From: Mesorhizobium sp. WSM4311
GTDB lineage: Bacteria > Pseudomonadota > Alphaproteobacteria > Rhizobiales > Rhizobiaceae
DNA length: 64,000 nucleotides
Direction: 5' to 3'
Assembly: GCF_002295115.1 (NCBI RefSeq)
Contig: NZ_NSFV01000001.1
Span: 496,001-560,000 of the forward strand
Shown in pieces: positions 1 through 7,735 of this stretch (its first letter is position 1; the number at the start of each line of letters is the position of its first letter). Made by a program: the position numbers and the translations under genes. The notes below the pieces were generated by a model. That model searched no databases, was not told the DNA's origin, and worked only from the letters and a program-made list of their open reading frames with translations.

Positions 1-255
1 CTTGACCGCTACTACAGCGACTGCGTCATCGGCGGCCCGGGCGCCTTCATGATCCCGGTCAACGACTGGACGCAATTTCCCGAAGCCATTCGCCGCAAAC
101 TGGTGCTGGAGCTTGCCGGCCCGACCTCACCGCAATGGGCGGCGGAGGAGGCCGATCATCCGCCGGTGGTGCTGGCGCAGGACAAGCCCGCCGCCGACTG
201 CCAGATCGGCGAGAAAATGTGGCGAAACCGCAACTGGATGCTCGACAGCCGCTGA
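1..255 (+). CDS. DUF1194 family protein, C-terminal part (start lies outside the window)
   Basis: The reading frame is open from the first base and ends in TGA. The visible part begins LDRYYSDCVIGGPGAF and continues with an IRRKLVLELAG stretch; both resemble the end of DUF1194 proteins, predicted secreted proteins with a von Willebrand-like fold common in rhizobia. About 84 residues are visible. The last residues, after the conserved block, look like a loose C-terminal tail. The function of the family is not known. The next gene starts about 210 bases downstream and looks like a separate transcription unit. Confidence 0.7.
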   Translation, partial: LDRYYSDCVIGGPGAFMIPVNDWTQFPEAIRRKLVLELAGPTSPQWAAEEADHPPVVLAQDKPAADCQIGEKMWRNRNWMLDSR

Positions 256-467
256 GCCGAGCGAGCCAACCAACGGTGACGACCGACCCGATCGCAGCTC
301 TTCGGCCGAGCGCCGTTGCGGCGACTGTCCACGGGCAGGGCTTCAATTCTGTCCAACGCAAGTGGTGAGGCGAGCCTGCTGGCAGCAGCCGAACACGTTC
401 CTGTTGATTGACAAGCCGACAGGCGTCTGTGAACAATTTCGCCCAGAGAAACAAAAGGGGAACCGAC

Positions 468-1418
468 ATGAACAGAATCGCCGCTTTCACCGCGACTTTG
501 ACGCTTGCCGCCGGTCTGTCCGCGCCGGTGATGGCCGCCACATCGGTCACCATCGGCATCAGCGGCTGGACCGGCTTCGCACCGCTGACGCTTGCCAAGC
601 AGGCAGGCCTCTTCGAGAAGCACGGCCTCGACGTGACCTTGAAGAAGGTGCCGCAGGCCAGCCGTCCGCTCGCCATCGCCAGCGGCGACCTGCAATGCGC
701 CGCCACCACCGTCGAGACGTGGCTGGTGTGGAACGCCAGCGGGGTGACCACCAAGCAGATCTTCCAGCTCGACAAATCCTATGGCGCCGACGGCATCGTC
801 GTGCGCAACGACATCAAGACGGTCGCCGATCTCAAGGGCAAGAACGTCGCCTCCTCGGCCCCGGGCACGTCGCCCTATTTCCTGCTCGCATGGGTGCTGA
901 ACAAGAACGGCATGTCGACCAAGGACGTGACGGTCGTCAATCTGGAGCCGGACGCGGCGGCGCAAGCCTTCCTCGCCGGCCAGAACGATGCGGCGGTCAC
1001 CTATGAGCCGTTCATCTCGGCCGTGCGCGACAAGGCCGACCAGGGCCACATACTGGCGACCACGCTCGACTATCCGATGGTGCTCGACACGGTCGGCTGC
1101 ACGCCCGAGTTCCTCAAGGCCAATCCCGACGCCGCCAAGGCGCTCGCCGACAGCTATTTCGAGGCACTCGACCTGATCAAGAAGGATCCGCAGAAATCCT
1201 ACGAGATCATGGGCGCCGACGTGAAGCAGTCGGCCAAGGAATTCGAGGATTCGGCGAAGTACCTGAAATGGGCCGACAAGGCCGAGAACCAGCAGTTCTT
1301 CACCAAGGAATTCCAGGATTTTTCCAAGACCGCGGGCGAGTTGCTGCTGCAGATGGGGCTGATCAAGGAAGCGCCCGACGTCGCCACGCTGGCCGACACC
1401 AGCGCGGTGGCGAACTGA
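468..1418 (+). CDS. ABC transporter substrate-binding protein, NitT/TauT (NMT1/SsuA) type
   Basis: A 316-residue exported solute-binding protein. Residues 1-23 form a signal peptide ending in VMAA. The mature part starts with a VTIGISGWTGFAPLTLAKQAGLF block, typical of binding proteins for nitrate, taurine, sulfonates and thiamine precursors. The ATG is preceded by an AAAGGGG ribosome site 7 bases upstream; an in-frame ATG 60 bases earlier lacks such a site and would spoil the signal peptide. It heads an operon with a permease and an ATPase. The ligand cannot be read from sequence. The neighbouring GbdR-type regulator makes a quaternary amine or related compound possible, but this is inference. 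Confidence 0.88.
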   Translation: MNRIAAFTATLTLAAGLSAPVMAATSVTIGISGWTGFAPLTLAKQAGLFEKHGLDVTLKKVPQASRPLAIASGDLQCAATTVETWLVWNASGVTTKQIFQLDKSYGADGIVVRNDIKTVADLKGKNVASSAPGTSPYFLLAWVLNKNGMSTKDVTVVNLEPDAAAQAFLAGQNDAAVTYEPFISAVRDKADQGHILATTLDYPMVLDTVGCTPEFLKANPDAAKALADSYFEALDLIKKDPQKSYEIMGADVKQSAKEFEDSAKYLKWADKAENQQFFTKEFQDFSKTAGELLLQMGLIKEAPDVATLADTSAVAN

Positions 1419-1440
1419 TCGTCCGACCTTTGCCCATCGT

Positions 1441-1469
1441 GCGGCGGCGTCCGGCGCCGCCGCTCTTTC
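1441..1469 (+). terminator. GC-rich hairpin between binding-protein and permease genes
   Basis: A perfect 9-bp stem, GCGGCGGCG pairing with CGCCGCCGC around the loop TCCGG, followed by TCTTTCC. It lies 22 bases after the binding-protein stop. Hairpins here in ABC operons usually act as partial terminators or mRNA stabilisers that keep binding-protein expression above that of the membrane parts. The weak T run suggests partial rather than full termination. Confidence 0.6.
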
Positions 1470-1499
1470 CTCGACACGTGACCATTTGATGGGGACGAT

Positions 1500-2279
1500 G
1501 TGAAGATGCGCCCCTTGCATCCAGTCTCGCCGAGCCTGCGAACCGTGCTCGGCATTTCCTTTTTCGTGCTGTTTATTGCCTTCTGGGCCTGGATCACGCT
1601 TGGCGGCCACGTCAACCGCATCTTCCTCGCCGATCCGCTATCAATGCTCAGGGATGGCTGGCGGCTGCTGGTCGAGGACCGCTTCTGGCTCGACATATTG
1701 ATCACCATCTGGCGCGTCTTCGGCGGCTTCGTGCTGGCCTCGGTCGTCGCCGTGCCGATCGGCATTGCCATGGGCGCCTGGAAGCCGGTGGAGGCGTTCC
1801 TGGAACCCTTCGTCTCCTTCGCCCGCTATCTGCCTGCCTCGGCCTTCATTCCGCTGCTGATCCTGTGGGCCGGCATAGGCGAACTGGAAAAGCTGCTGGT
1901 CATCTTTGTCGGCTCGGTGTTCCAGATCATCCTGATCATCGCCGTCAAGGTCGGCTCGACGCGACGCGATCTGGTCGAGGCCGCCTATACGCTGGGCTCG
2001 ACGAGCAACGGCATCGTCAAACGGGTGATCATGCCGGCCAACGCGCCCGAAATCGCCGAGACGCTGCGGCTGGTGCTCGGCTGGGCCTGGACTTATGTCA
2101 TCGTCGCCGAGCTGATCGGTTCGTCCTCCGGCATCGGCTACATGATCATCAACAGCCAGTCGCGGCTGGCGACCGGACAGATCATTTTCGGCATCATCGT
2201 CATTGGGCTGATCGGGCTGTTGTCCGACTTCGCCTTCAAGGCGTTCAACCGCTGGCTCTTTCCATGGAGCCTGGCGTGA
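1500..2279 (+). CDS. ABC transporter permease, SsuC/TauC type
   Basis: A 259-residue inner-membrane permease with a BPD_transp_1 domain and about six membrane segments, the first at residues 18-36. The EAA-like cytoplasmic loop is visible as VEAAYTLGSTSNGIVKRVIMPANAPEI, the contact site for the ATPase. The start used is GTG, with a GGGGA site a few bases upstream; an in-frame ATG two codons later is an alternative. The stop overlaps the start of the following ATPase gene, so the two are translationally coupled. Confidence 0.88.
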   Translation: MKMRPLHPVSPSLRTVLGISFFVLFIAFWAWITLGGHVNRIFLADPLSMLRDGWRLLVEDRFWLDILITIWRVFGGFVLASVVAVPIGIAMGAWKPVEAFLEPFVSFARYLPASAFIPLLILWAGIGELEKLLVIFVGSVFQIILIIAVKVGSTRRDLVEAAYTLGSTSNGIVKRVIMPANAPEIAETLRLVLGWAWTYVIVAELIGSSSGIGYMIINSQSRLATGQIIFGIIVIGLIGLLSDFAFKAFNRWLFPWSLA

Positions 2280-3073
2280 GCAAGCTTCTCATCGAGGGCG
2301 TCTCGCGCACCTTTGCCGGCGTGCGTGGCGGACCGCCGGTCAAGGCACTGATGCCGATCGATCTGGCGGTCGCCGCCAACGACTTCATCACCATTCTGGG
2401 GCCGTCCGGCTGCGGAAAGTCGACACTGCTTAGAATTGTCGCCGGCCTGGAGGCGCCCAGTGAAGGCCGCTCGCTGCTCGACGACAAGGCCGTGACGCGG
2501 CCGGGACCCGATCGCGGCATGGTCTTCCAGTCCTACACGCTGTTCCCGTGGCTGACGGTAACTGAGAACATCGCCTTTGGCCTGCGCGAACGCGGCATGG
2601 CGCCGAAGGAGCGGGACGACATCGTCGCCTCCTATGTCGATCTGGTCGGGCTGAGGGGATTTGAAAATCATTGGCCGAAGCAGCTTTCCGGCGGCATGCA
2701 GCAGCGCACGGCGATCGCCCGTGCTCTCGCCAACGATCCCGAGATCCTGTTGCTGGACGAGCCGTTCGGCGCGCTCGACAACCAGACGCGCGGGTTGATG
2801 CAGGAGCTGCTTCTCGGCATCTGGGAGCGGCGCAAGAAGACGGTGCTGTTCGTCACCCACGATATCGAGGAGGCGATCTTCATGGCCTCGCGCGTCATCG
2901 TGATGACGGCGCGGCCCGGCAGCATCAAGTCGGATGTCGCCATCGACCTGCCGCATCCGCGCCACTACACGCTGAAGACCAGCCCGGAATTCTCGGCGCT
3001 GAAAGCGCGGCTGACCGAGGACATCCGGGTCGAGGCGATGCGCACGGCACAGGCGCAGCCGGCCGAGGCCTGA
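2276..3073 (+). CDS. ABC transporter ATP-binding protein, SsuB/TauB type
   Basis: A 265-residue ATPase energising the importer. Walker A GPSGCGKST is at residues 42-50, followed by a Q-loop (VFQSYTLFPW), the signature LSGGMQQRTAIARAL, Walker B ILLLDEPFGALD and the H-loop TH. The GTG start sits inside GTGA, overlapping the permease stop; an ATG 12 bases upstream is an alternative. The C-terminal tail is typical of the nitrate/sulfonate/taurine branch. Only 8 bases separate it from the 3' end of the convergent regulator gene. Confidence 0.9.
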   Translation: MSKLLIEGVSRTFAGVRGGPPVKALMPIDLAVAANDFITILGPSGCGKSTLLRIVAGLEAPSEGRSLLDDKAVTRPGPDRGMVFQSYTLFPWLTVTENIAFGLRERGMAPKERDDIVASYVDLVGLRGFENHWPKQLSGGMQQRTAIARALANDPEILLLDEPFGALDNQTRGLMQELLLGIWERRKKTVLFVTHDIEEAIFMASRVIVMTARPGSIKSDVAIDLPHPRHYTLKTSPEFSALKARLTEDIRVEAMRTAQAQPAEA

Positions 3074-3081
3074 TCCGGCGA

Positions 3082-4083
3082 TCAGGCCGCCAGCAACTGC
3101 TTGCGGTCGACACGCTCCTGCTGCGGCGAGCGGGCGTAGAGCTCGCGGTAGCACTTCGAGAAATGCGAGGCCGAGACGAAGCCGCAGGCGACCGCCACCT
3201 CGACCACCGGCATTGAGGACTGGATCAGCAGATGCCGGGCGCGGTCGAGGCGGATCTCCAGATAGTAGCGGGCAGGGGAACGACCCATCTCGGTGCGGAA
3301 CAGGCGCTCGATCTGGCGACGCGACAGGTCGACATGGTCGGCGATCTCGATCAGCGACAGCGGCTCGGAGAGATTGCCTTCCATCAGCTCGATAATGGTC
3401 AGCACTTTCGAGTTCTGCACGCCAAGACGGGCGCGCAGCGGCAGGCGCTGGCGGTCGGTCGGGCTGCGCACGCGATCGGTCAGCACCTGTTCGCAGACCC
3501 GGTTGACGAGGCTCTCGTCGAAATCGTCACCGATCAGCTTCAGCATCATGTCGAGCGCGGCGGTGCCGCCGGCGCAGGTATAGATATTCTGGTCGACTTC
3601 GAAGAGGTCGGCAAAGACATTGGCCTTCGGGAACGCCTCGGAAAAGCCCGGCAGGTTTTCCCAATGGATGGCGCAGCGCTTGTTGGACAGGAGGCCGGCG
3701 GCGGCAAGGATGTGCGCGCCGGTGCACAGGCCGCCAACGGCGACCCCACGATTATACTCCTCGCGCAGCCAGGCGAAGGCCGATTTGTTATGGTAGCGCT
3801 CGACATCGATGCCGCTGCAGACGATGGCCATGTTGGGCCGGTCGGGGCCCGCCATCTTCTTGCGCTCTTCCTCCAGCGAGGTGTTGACCGCGCATTCGAC
3901 GCCGTTCGAGGCGCGCACCGGCTTGCCGTCGATGCTGGCCAGCCGCCAGCGATAGGCCTCGTAGCCGAGCATGCGGTTGGCGGAGCGCAGCGGGTCGAGT
4001 GCGGTCGCAAAAGCGATCATGGTGAAATCGGGGACAAGGAAAAAGACAAACGATCGCTTGATCGGATGCTTGATGGCGTTCAC
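3082..4083 (-). CDS. GbdR/GlxA-type AraC regulator with DJ-1/PfpI-like sensor domain
   Basis: A 333-residue transcriptional regulator. Residues 10-190 form a class I glutamine-amidotransferase/DJ-1-like domain with the nucleophile-elbow region GGLCTGAHILAAAG; residues 220-325 hold two AraC helix-turn-helix motifs, including SLIEIADHVDLSRRQIERLF and VVEVAVACGFVSASHFSKCY. The start MNAIKHPIKRSFVFFLVPDF matches the layout of GbdR and CdhR, which activate glycine betaine, dimethylglycine and carnitine catabolism in pseudomonads. Its upstream region carries two GCGAC-type inverted repeats, also found near the methyltransferase genes around position 17,700, so it may control itself and that route. 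The GbdR subfamily call is fairly strong; its targets here are inference. Confidence 0.85.
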   Translation of the reverse strand: MNAIKHPIKRSFVFFLVPDFTMIAFATALDPLRSANRMLGYEAYRWRLASIDGKPVRASNGVECAVNTSLEEERKKMAGPDRPNMAIVCSGIDVERYHNKSAFAWLREEYNRGVAVGGLCTGAHILAAAGLLSNKRCAIHWENLPGFSEAFPKANVFADLFEVDQNIYTCAGGTAALDMMLKLIGDDFDESLVNRVCEQVLTDRVRSPTDRQRLPLRARLGVQNSKVLTIIELMEGNLSEPLSLIEIADHVDLSRRQIERLFRTEMGRSPARYYLEIRLDRARHLLIQSSMPVVEVAVACGFVSASHFSKCYRELYARSPQQERVDRKQLLAA

Positions 4084-4113
4084 GGGAACCTCACCTGGCC
4101 ATGGCGCGAACAG

Positions 4114-4139
4114 GATGTCGCGAATAGCATAGCGACATC
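4114..4139. promoter_or_regulatory. Inverted repeat GATGTCGC-N10-GCGACATC upstream of the GbdR-like gene
   Basis: Perfect 8-bp arms with a 10-base spacer, 30 bases upstream of the regulator start. The GCGACA/TGTCGC half-site recurs in the palindrome at 4189-4208 and in the intergenic region at 17612-17900. An operator for the adjacent AraC-family protein is the simplest reading. Confidence 0.5.
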
Positions 4140-4188
4140 AGGAAAAACCTTGGCTGTCAATCGTCTGCGCTGCCTCAGTGAGACAAAA

Positions 4189-4208
4189 TTTGCGACATGG
4201 GTCGCAAA
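4189..4208. promoter_or_regulatory. Palindrome TTTGCGAC-N4-GTCGCAAA upstream of the GbdR-like gene
   Basis: Perfect 8-bp arms around ATGG, about 105 bases upstream of the regulator start and before the terminator of the small gene further upstream. The half-site TTTGCGAC occurs again at 17707-17714 and 17764-17771 between the divergent corrinoid-protein and MttB genes. It is probably an activator or autoregulation site. Confidence 0.5.
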
Positions 4209-4285
4209 TGGGCAATCATTGTGCGGCAGTGCTCAGGGGAGCTGCATCAACTGTTCACGCGACAGGCAAAATGTACAAAGCAAGA

Positions 4286-4320
4286 CAAAAACGCCGCCGT
4301 GGCTGGAGCCAGGCGGCGTT
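4286..4320 (-). terminator. Rho-independent terminator for the 44-residue small gene
   Basis: On the minus strand AACGCCGCC pairs with GGCGGCGTT, with an inner TGGCT/AGCCA stem, and the hairpin runs straight into TTTTTGTCTT. It lies 45 bases past the stop of the small gene at 4365 and separates that gene from the regulator promoter region. Confidence 0.8.
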
Positions 4321-4364
4321 ACAGTTCGTGAAGCAGCGGCAGGGAGACGCTGCCTGGAAAATGG

Positions 4365-4499
4365 TCAGGCGACGAAGCCGAGGCGCGCCGCAGCCATCGC
4401 ACCGGTCTGGCCGGGCATGGTCTTGGCAAGGCGCTGACGCTCGAGAGCGGTGGTCAGGTTCATTTCGCGGCGGGTAAAGAGGCGGGCAAAAAGCTTCAT
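4365..4499 (-). CDS. Small basic protein, 44 residues, unknown function
   Basis: Begins MKLFARLFTRREMNLTTALE and ends ARLGFVA, with no recognised family. Three ATG codons stand in tandem; the third was chosen because AGGAG lies 6 bases before it, while the first would touch the ribosome site. The short hydrophobic, basic N-terminus could form an amphipathic membrane-associated helix. A strong terminator follows, which supports a real, probably well expressed, single-gene unit. Upstream (4629-4647) are two direct TGCGACA copies resembling half-sites near the GbdR-like gene. Many rhizobial small proteins of this size respond to stress or envelope conditions, but nothing here proves that role. 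Confidence 0.6.
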   Translation of the reverse strand: MKLFARLFTRREMNLTTALERQRLAKTMPGQTGAMAAARLGFVA

Positions 4500-4836
4500 C
4501 ATCATCTCCTATCGGTTGCTCAGACGGGTCGCCTTCGCTTGATGGAGTGGGGCAGCTCGTTTGCTGGCGGTGATATAGGCTTGTGTTGCGTAAAACTAAA
4601 TCGCAAAAACGAAGCACTTGATATGAAATGCGACACGGATTGCGACAAATTTGGGCAAGGTGCCTAGGATTTGCGATTGTTTACAGGAAGTTAGTTCGAA
4701 AACAGGCCGCTATGCGGCTTGTTCATATGCGCCATGCAGCGGCGGCATGGCTTAGGAAATCATTTGAACGCAAATAAAATAGAAAAGGCCTGCCGGCGGG
4801 CTGCGCGGCAGGCCTTCAGCACAGGGTACACACGAT
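4500..4836. other. Intergenic region between two small minus-strand genes
   Basis: An AT-richer stretch of 337 bases. It holds the promoter region of the 44-residue gene, a direct repeat of TGCGACA at 4629-4635 and 4641-4647, further TCGCAAA/TTTGCGA elements near 4600 and 4670, and the terminator of the next upstream gene at 4776-4816. No convincing longer reading frame was seen. Confidence 0.6.
4776..4816 (-). terminator. Rho-independent terminator for the 61-residue gene at 4837
   Basis: An 11-bp perfect stem, AAGGCCTGCCG pairing with CGGCAGGCCTT, followed on the minus strand by TTTTCTATTTT. It starts 21 bases after the stop of the small protein gene. Confidence 0.85.
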
Positions 4837-5022
4837 TTACTTTGCTCCAGCCCAGGATCCGACGCCGTTGCGAATGCCGGTCTTGGTGTCGGCGGCTTCT
4901 GGCCAGCCGATATCCTTCTGCAATTCGATCGGCAGGGAATGGATGGCGCGTTCGGTCTGGTAGCGGGCGCGTGCCGCGCTGAATTCAGTCGCGATGCGAC
5001 CGAGGGACGAGAGGATAGACAT
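4837..5022 (-). CDS. YjiS/DUF1127-like small protein, 61 residues (paralogue A)
   Basis: Begins MSILSSLGRIATEF and carries the core SLPIELQKDIGWP at residues 29-41. That core and the overall length match the second small protein at 7362-7547; about 19 of the first 41 residues are identical. The ATG has an AAGGAG site 6 bases upstream. The arginine-rich helix followed by a 'leucine-proline...lysine-aspartate-isoleucine-glycine' turn recalls DUF1127 proteins, small basic proteins some of which bind RNA or affect phosphate and stress physiology in Agrobacterium. It is divergent from a LysR gene, which may control it. A strong terminator follows. Confidence 0.75.
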   Translation of the reverse strand: MSILSSLGRIATEFSAARARYQTERAIHSLPIELQKDIGWPEAADTKTGIRNGVGSWAGAK

Positions 5023-5172
5023 TTCATTCTCCTTAGGTGCCGGGCCGGAGACATTCCGGCCTTTGATGTGGGGGCTTACACGCGGCGTGTTTCAACCCCA
5101 TTTCATGTCGATTGCAGGCCTGTGACGTGGTCGTTTCGTGGCTGCTTGTGGCAGCAACCTCAATCGATGGAG

Positions 5173-5201
5173 TTGACTATCCTCCTGATCCGGTGTTCAA
5201 T
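5173..5201 (+). promoter_or_regulatory. Possible sigma-70-type promoter for the LysR gene
   Basis: TTGACT and TTCAAT are separated by 17 bases and lie about 50 bases upstream of the LysR ATG. The -35 match is good and the -10 match is weak (four of six). It falls in the divergent region shared with the 61-residue gene. Confidence 0.3.
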
Positions 5202-5252
5202 CAAACGAAATGGAATGATGCTTTGTATCAGAAAAATTGAAGGTCGCTTCCC

Positions 5253-6152
5253 ATGAACGCCCCGCTCAATCATCCGCTGCCGCTCCTCGATCTCGACGTT
5301 TTGCGCACTTTCGTGGCGATTGCCGAGACCGGCAGCTTCACCACCGCCGCCAATGCCGTCTTCCGCACACCGTCCGCCGTCTCCATGCAGATCAAGAAGC
5401 TGGAGGACATTCTCGGCCGTTCGGTGTTCGCGCGCGATGCGCGTTCCGTATCGCTGACCACGGACGGCGAGATGCTGCTCGGCTATGCCCGCCGGCTGCT
5501 GTCGATCAACCGCGAGGTGGTGTCGAAGTTCATCATTCCCGAGATTGTCGGGGTGGTGCGGCTCGGCTCGCCGGATGATTACGGCGAGCGCGTGCTGCCG
5601 CATGTGCTGAAGCGTTTCGCGCAGTCGCATCCCTCGATCGCCGTCGACGTCACCATAGACCAGAGCAGCAATCTGCGCCGGCGCATGGACGACCGCGCGC
5701 TCGACATCACGCTTCTGACCAACTCCTACAAGACCAGCGCACTCGGCGCCGAAGTGCTTTTGACCGAGCCGATCGTGTGGGCAGGCGCCAAGGGCGGCTG
5801 CGCGCATCTGCGCGAGCCCTTGCCGGTTTCGCTGTGGGAAGAGGGCTGCGCCTGGCGTGCCGGCGCGCTCGAAGCGCTGGGACGCGAGGGCCGCAACTAC
5901 CGCGTCGCCTATATGAGCGCGCATACGGCAGGCCAGCGTGCCGCGATCATGGCCGACCTCGCGGTCGCGCCGCTGCCGCGATCATTCCTCGGCAACGATA
6001 TGGTTGAACTCTGCCCGAAGGACGGCATGCCCGATATCGGCACCTACAACCTCGCCATGGTGGTGGCGCCGGACGCCAGCGCGCCGGTCAAGGCCGTCGC
6101 CGACCACATCCGCGCGACCTTCGAAGTGTTCCGGGAAACCGGCAAGTTCTGA
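5253..6152 (+). CDS. LysR-family transcriptional regulator
   Basis: A 299-residue regulator. The winged helix-turn-helix spans residues 13-72 (LDVLRTFVAIAETGSFTTAA, then TPSAVSMQIKKLEDILG), and residues 95-295 form the periplasmic-binding-like effector domain. The effector is unknown. It is divergent from the 61-residue YjiS-like gene, with about 230 bases of shared upstream DNA, so cross-regulation is likely. In Brucella the LysR protein VtlR is reported, from memory, to activate small proteins of this class; this protein does not look like a direct VtlR orthologue. Confidence 0.88.
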   Translation: MNAPLNHPLPLLDLDVLRTFVAIAETGSFTTAANAVFRTPSAVSMQIKKLEDILGRSVFARDARSVSLTTDGEMLLGYARRLLSINREVVSKFIIPEIVGVVRLGSPDDYGERVLPHVLKRFAQSHPSIAVDVTIDQSSNLRRRMDDRALDITLLTNSYKTSALGAEVLLTEPIVWAGAKGGCAHLREPLPVSLWEEGCAWRAGALEALGREGRNYRVAYMSAHTAGQRAAIMADLAVAPLPRSFLGNDMVELCPKDGMPDIGTYNLAMVVAPDASAPVKAVADHIRATFEVFRETGKF

Positions 6153-6173
6153 TCTGTCGCCGGATCGAAAGCG

Positions 6174-7130
6174 CTACTCCGCCGCCGCCTCGGCGGAGGG
6201 CGCTTGAGACCTCGTTTTCCTGTCTTGCCTGACCGGTGAGCGGCTCTCGCCGAGGAACGTGACGATGCGCTGTCGCGCACGTCGCGATTCCGGCATGTCG
6301 ATCAACGGCCAGGCGTGGAACATGCCTTCCTCGTGGACGACATCAACCTCGACACCCGCTTCCCGCGCCTTTTGCGCGAAGATCAGATTGTCGGGCGTCA
6401 AGAGATCGCGCGAGCCGGTCAAGAGCAGCGTTTTCGGCAGCACCGACAGGTCGCCGTAAATCGGGCTGATGTGCCAGTCGCTGCGATCGATGCCGGCGCT
6501 GTACATCCGGATCGCTTCGAGACCGCCGGGAATACCGAGCCAGGGATCGTTGCGCTCGGCCTCGAACAGATCGGGGTTGGAAAGCGACATGTCGAGGCCG
6601 GGCGAGATAAGCACGTGGTGCGAGGGCAGGGGCAAGCCTTCTTCCGCGGCCATCATGGTCAGCACCACCGCCATGTTGCCACCGGCGGAATCGCCCATGA
6701 AGACGATGTCTTCCGCCTCGGTCTCGTCGAGCATCTGGCGATAGACGTCGCCGACCATGCCGAACATGGCGTGGAAATCGTGCTCCGGGGCGATGGGATA
6801 GATCGGCACCGTGATGCCATGGCCGAGCCGGTCGGCCATGTCGGCAATCAGGTGCCAGTGATAGGGCGTGATTTCAAAGACATAGGCCCCGCCATGCAGG
6901 TAGAGAATCCGCTTCTGCTCGTCACCTCTTGGGGCGATTTCGTAGACGGGAAAGCCGTCGACGGTGCGCGTCTGGATGTCGAAACGCTGATGCAGCGAGG
7001 CCGGCGGATGGTGATCCTCGGTCTTGCGTGCGGCCGCGATCCAGCGCTTCAGGTTTTCCGGACTGGCAAACGCCTTCTTGCGGCTGTACCTGAGCACGAA
7101 GGACACGATGTGGCTTTTGAAACTTGGCAT
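6174..7130 (-). CDS. Alpha/beta hydrolase, hormone-sensitive-lipase type esterase
   Basis: A 318-residue hydrolase of the HSL (bacterial family IV) esterase group. The oxyanion-hole motif HGGAY starts at residue 79, the nucleophile is Ser148 in GDSAGG, and Asp242 (SRDLLTPD) and His272 (MFHAWP) complete the triad. There is no signal peptide, so it is probably cytoplasmic. The C-terminal 20 residues are polar and low-complexity. It is convergent with the LysR gene, 21 bases apart. The natural substrate is probably a short-chain acyl ester but cannot be fixed from sequence. Confidence 0.88.
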   Translation of the reverse strand: MPSFKSHIVSFVLRYSRKKAFASPENLKRWIAAARKTEDHHPPASLHQRFDIQTRTVDGFPVYEIAPRGDEQKRILYLHGGAYVFEITPYHWHLIADMADRLGHGITVPIYPIAPEHDFHAMFGMVGDVYRQMLDETEAEDIVFMGDSAGGNMAVVLTMMAAEEGLPLPSHHVLISPGLDMSLSNPDLFEAERNDPWLGIPGGLEAIRMYSAGIDRSDWHISPIYGDLSVLPKTLLLTGSRDLLTPDNLIFAQKAREAGVEVDVVHEEGMFHAWPLIDMPESRRARQRIVTFLGESRSPVRQDRKTRSQAPSAEAAAE

Positions 7131-7243
7131 GCGGATACACGAACTTCGGCTGCAGCCGACTAAGAGAAACCTCCACTATTTCCGAAGATCGTACGCTCGC
7201 CCGAAATGTCAAGATTTGCGCTCTGTCCACACGGCGGTGTGAT

Positions 7244-7266
7244 CCGCGCCGCCGTCAGCGGCGCGG
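7244..7266. repeat. GC hairpin in the spacer between hydrolase and small gene
   Basis: CCGCGCCGC pairs with GCGGCGCGG around the loop CGTCA. It lies downstream of the 61-residue minus-strand gene but has no T run on either strand, so it may stabilise a 3' end rather than terminate. Confidence 0.4.
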
Positions 7267-7361
7267 CAAAAGGGCCGCGCGCAGCCGGTTGCTGGTGGCG
7301 ACGGGGGATTTCCGAGATCCCCGGCGCCTGCCGAGCAATTCGCATTTGTCGGCAAAGGTCA

Positions 7362-7547
7362 TCAGCGCGCCGTGCCCAGAAGCAGCGACGTGAGCGCGGC
7401 CTGCGGATCGCTGGGCGGCGATGCCGGCCAGCCAATGTCCTTCTGCACATGCGCCGGCAGGCTGTTCAGCGCGCGGATCGCCTTGTTCCTGGCGTGGTTC
7501 TGCCTGATGGTCACACCGAAGCGGCCGAGATTTTCGAACATCGACAT
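7362..7547 (-). CDS. YjiS/DUF1127-like small protein, 61 residues (paralogue B)
   Basis: Begins MSMFENLGRFGVTIRQ with the core SLPAHVQKDIGWP at residues 29-41, colinear with paralogue A at 4837-5022. The chosen ATG is the second of two; GGAG lies 6 bases before it, and the choice gives exactly the same length and alignment as the paralogue. Tails after residue 41 differ completely, which suggests that the first 41 residues are the functional part. The two copies flank the LysR and hydrolase genes. Two adjoining palindromes lie upstream (7661-7700). Confidence 0.75.
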   Translation of the reverse strand: MSMFENLGRFGVTIRQNHARNKAIRALNSLPAHVQKDIGWPASPPSDPQAALTSLLLGTAR

Positions 7548-7660
7548 TTTCATCTCCCTTGAAGAACGGCGACGACCGAGGAATATCTTCGGCCGCCGTT
7601 CGATGCGGGGTAAATGCGCCTGCCATGTATCGGATGGATTTCGCGAAAACAGTGTTTCGG

Positions 7661-7684
7661 TTTCCGGATCGGTCGATCCGGAAA
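7661..7684. repeat. Inverted repeat TTTCCGGATC-N4-GATCCGGAAA
   Basis: Perfect 10-bp arms with loop GGTC between the 3' end of the corrinoid-activator gene and the 61-residue gene. There is no T run directly after it. It abuts a second palindrome at 7685. It could be a terminator-like structure for the upstream gene or an operator for the downstream one. Confidence 0.5.
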
Positions 7685-7700
7685 CATTTGCATGCAAATG
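7685..7700. promoter_or_regulatory. 16-bp perfect palindrome CATTTGCATGCAAATG
   Basis: Directly adjoins the preceding inverted repeat and lies about 140 bases upstream of the small protein start and 36 bases past the stop of the corrinoid activator. Its lack of a spacer fits a homodimeric DNA-binding protein better than an RNA hairpin. Confidence 0.4.
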
Positions 7701-7735
7701 AGTTTGAGGTTGGAGACGGCCTGTGAAGGTCGCGT

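Noticed and set aside
4712..4777. A 21-codon plus-strand frame (MRLVHMRHAAAAWLRKSFER...)
   Set aside because: No ribosome site, it overlaps the start of the terminator on the other strand, and it is too short to judge by composition.
5253..6152. LysR protein as orthologue of LsrB/VtlR
   Set aside because: The remembered N-terminus of that group (DWDKLRVFH-type) differs from LDLDVLRTFVAIAETGSF here, so only the LysR family is claimed.
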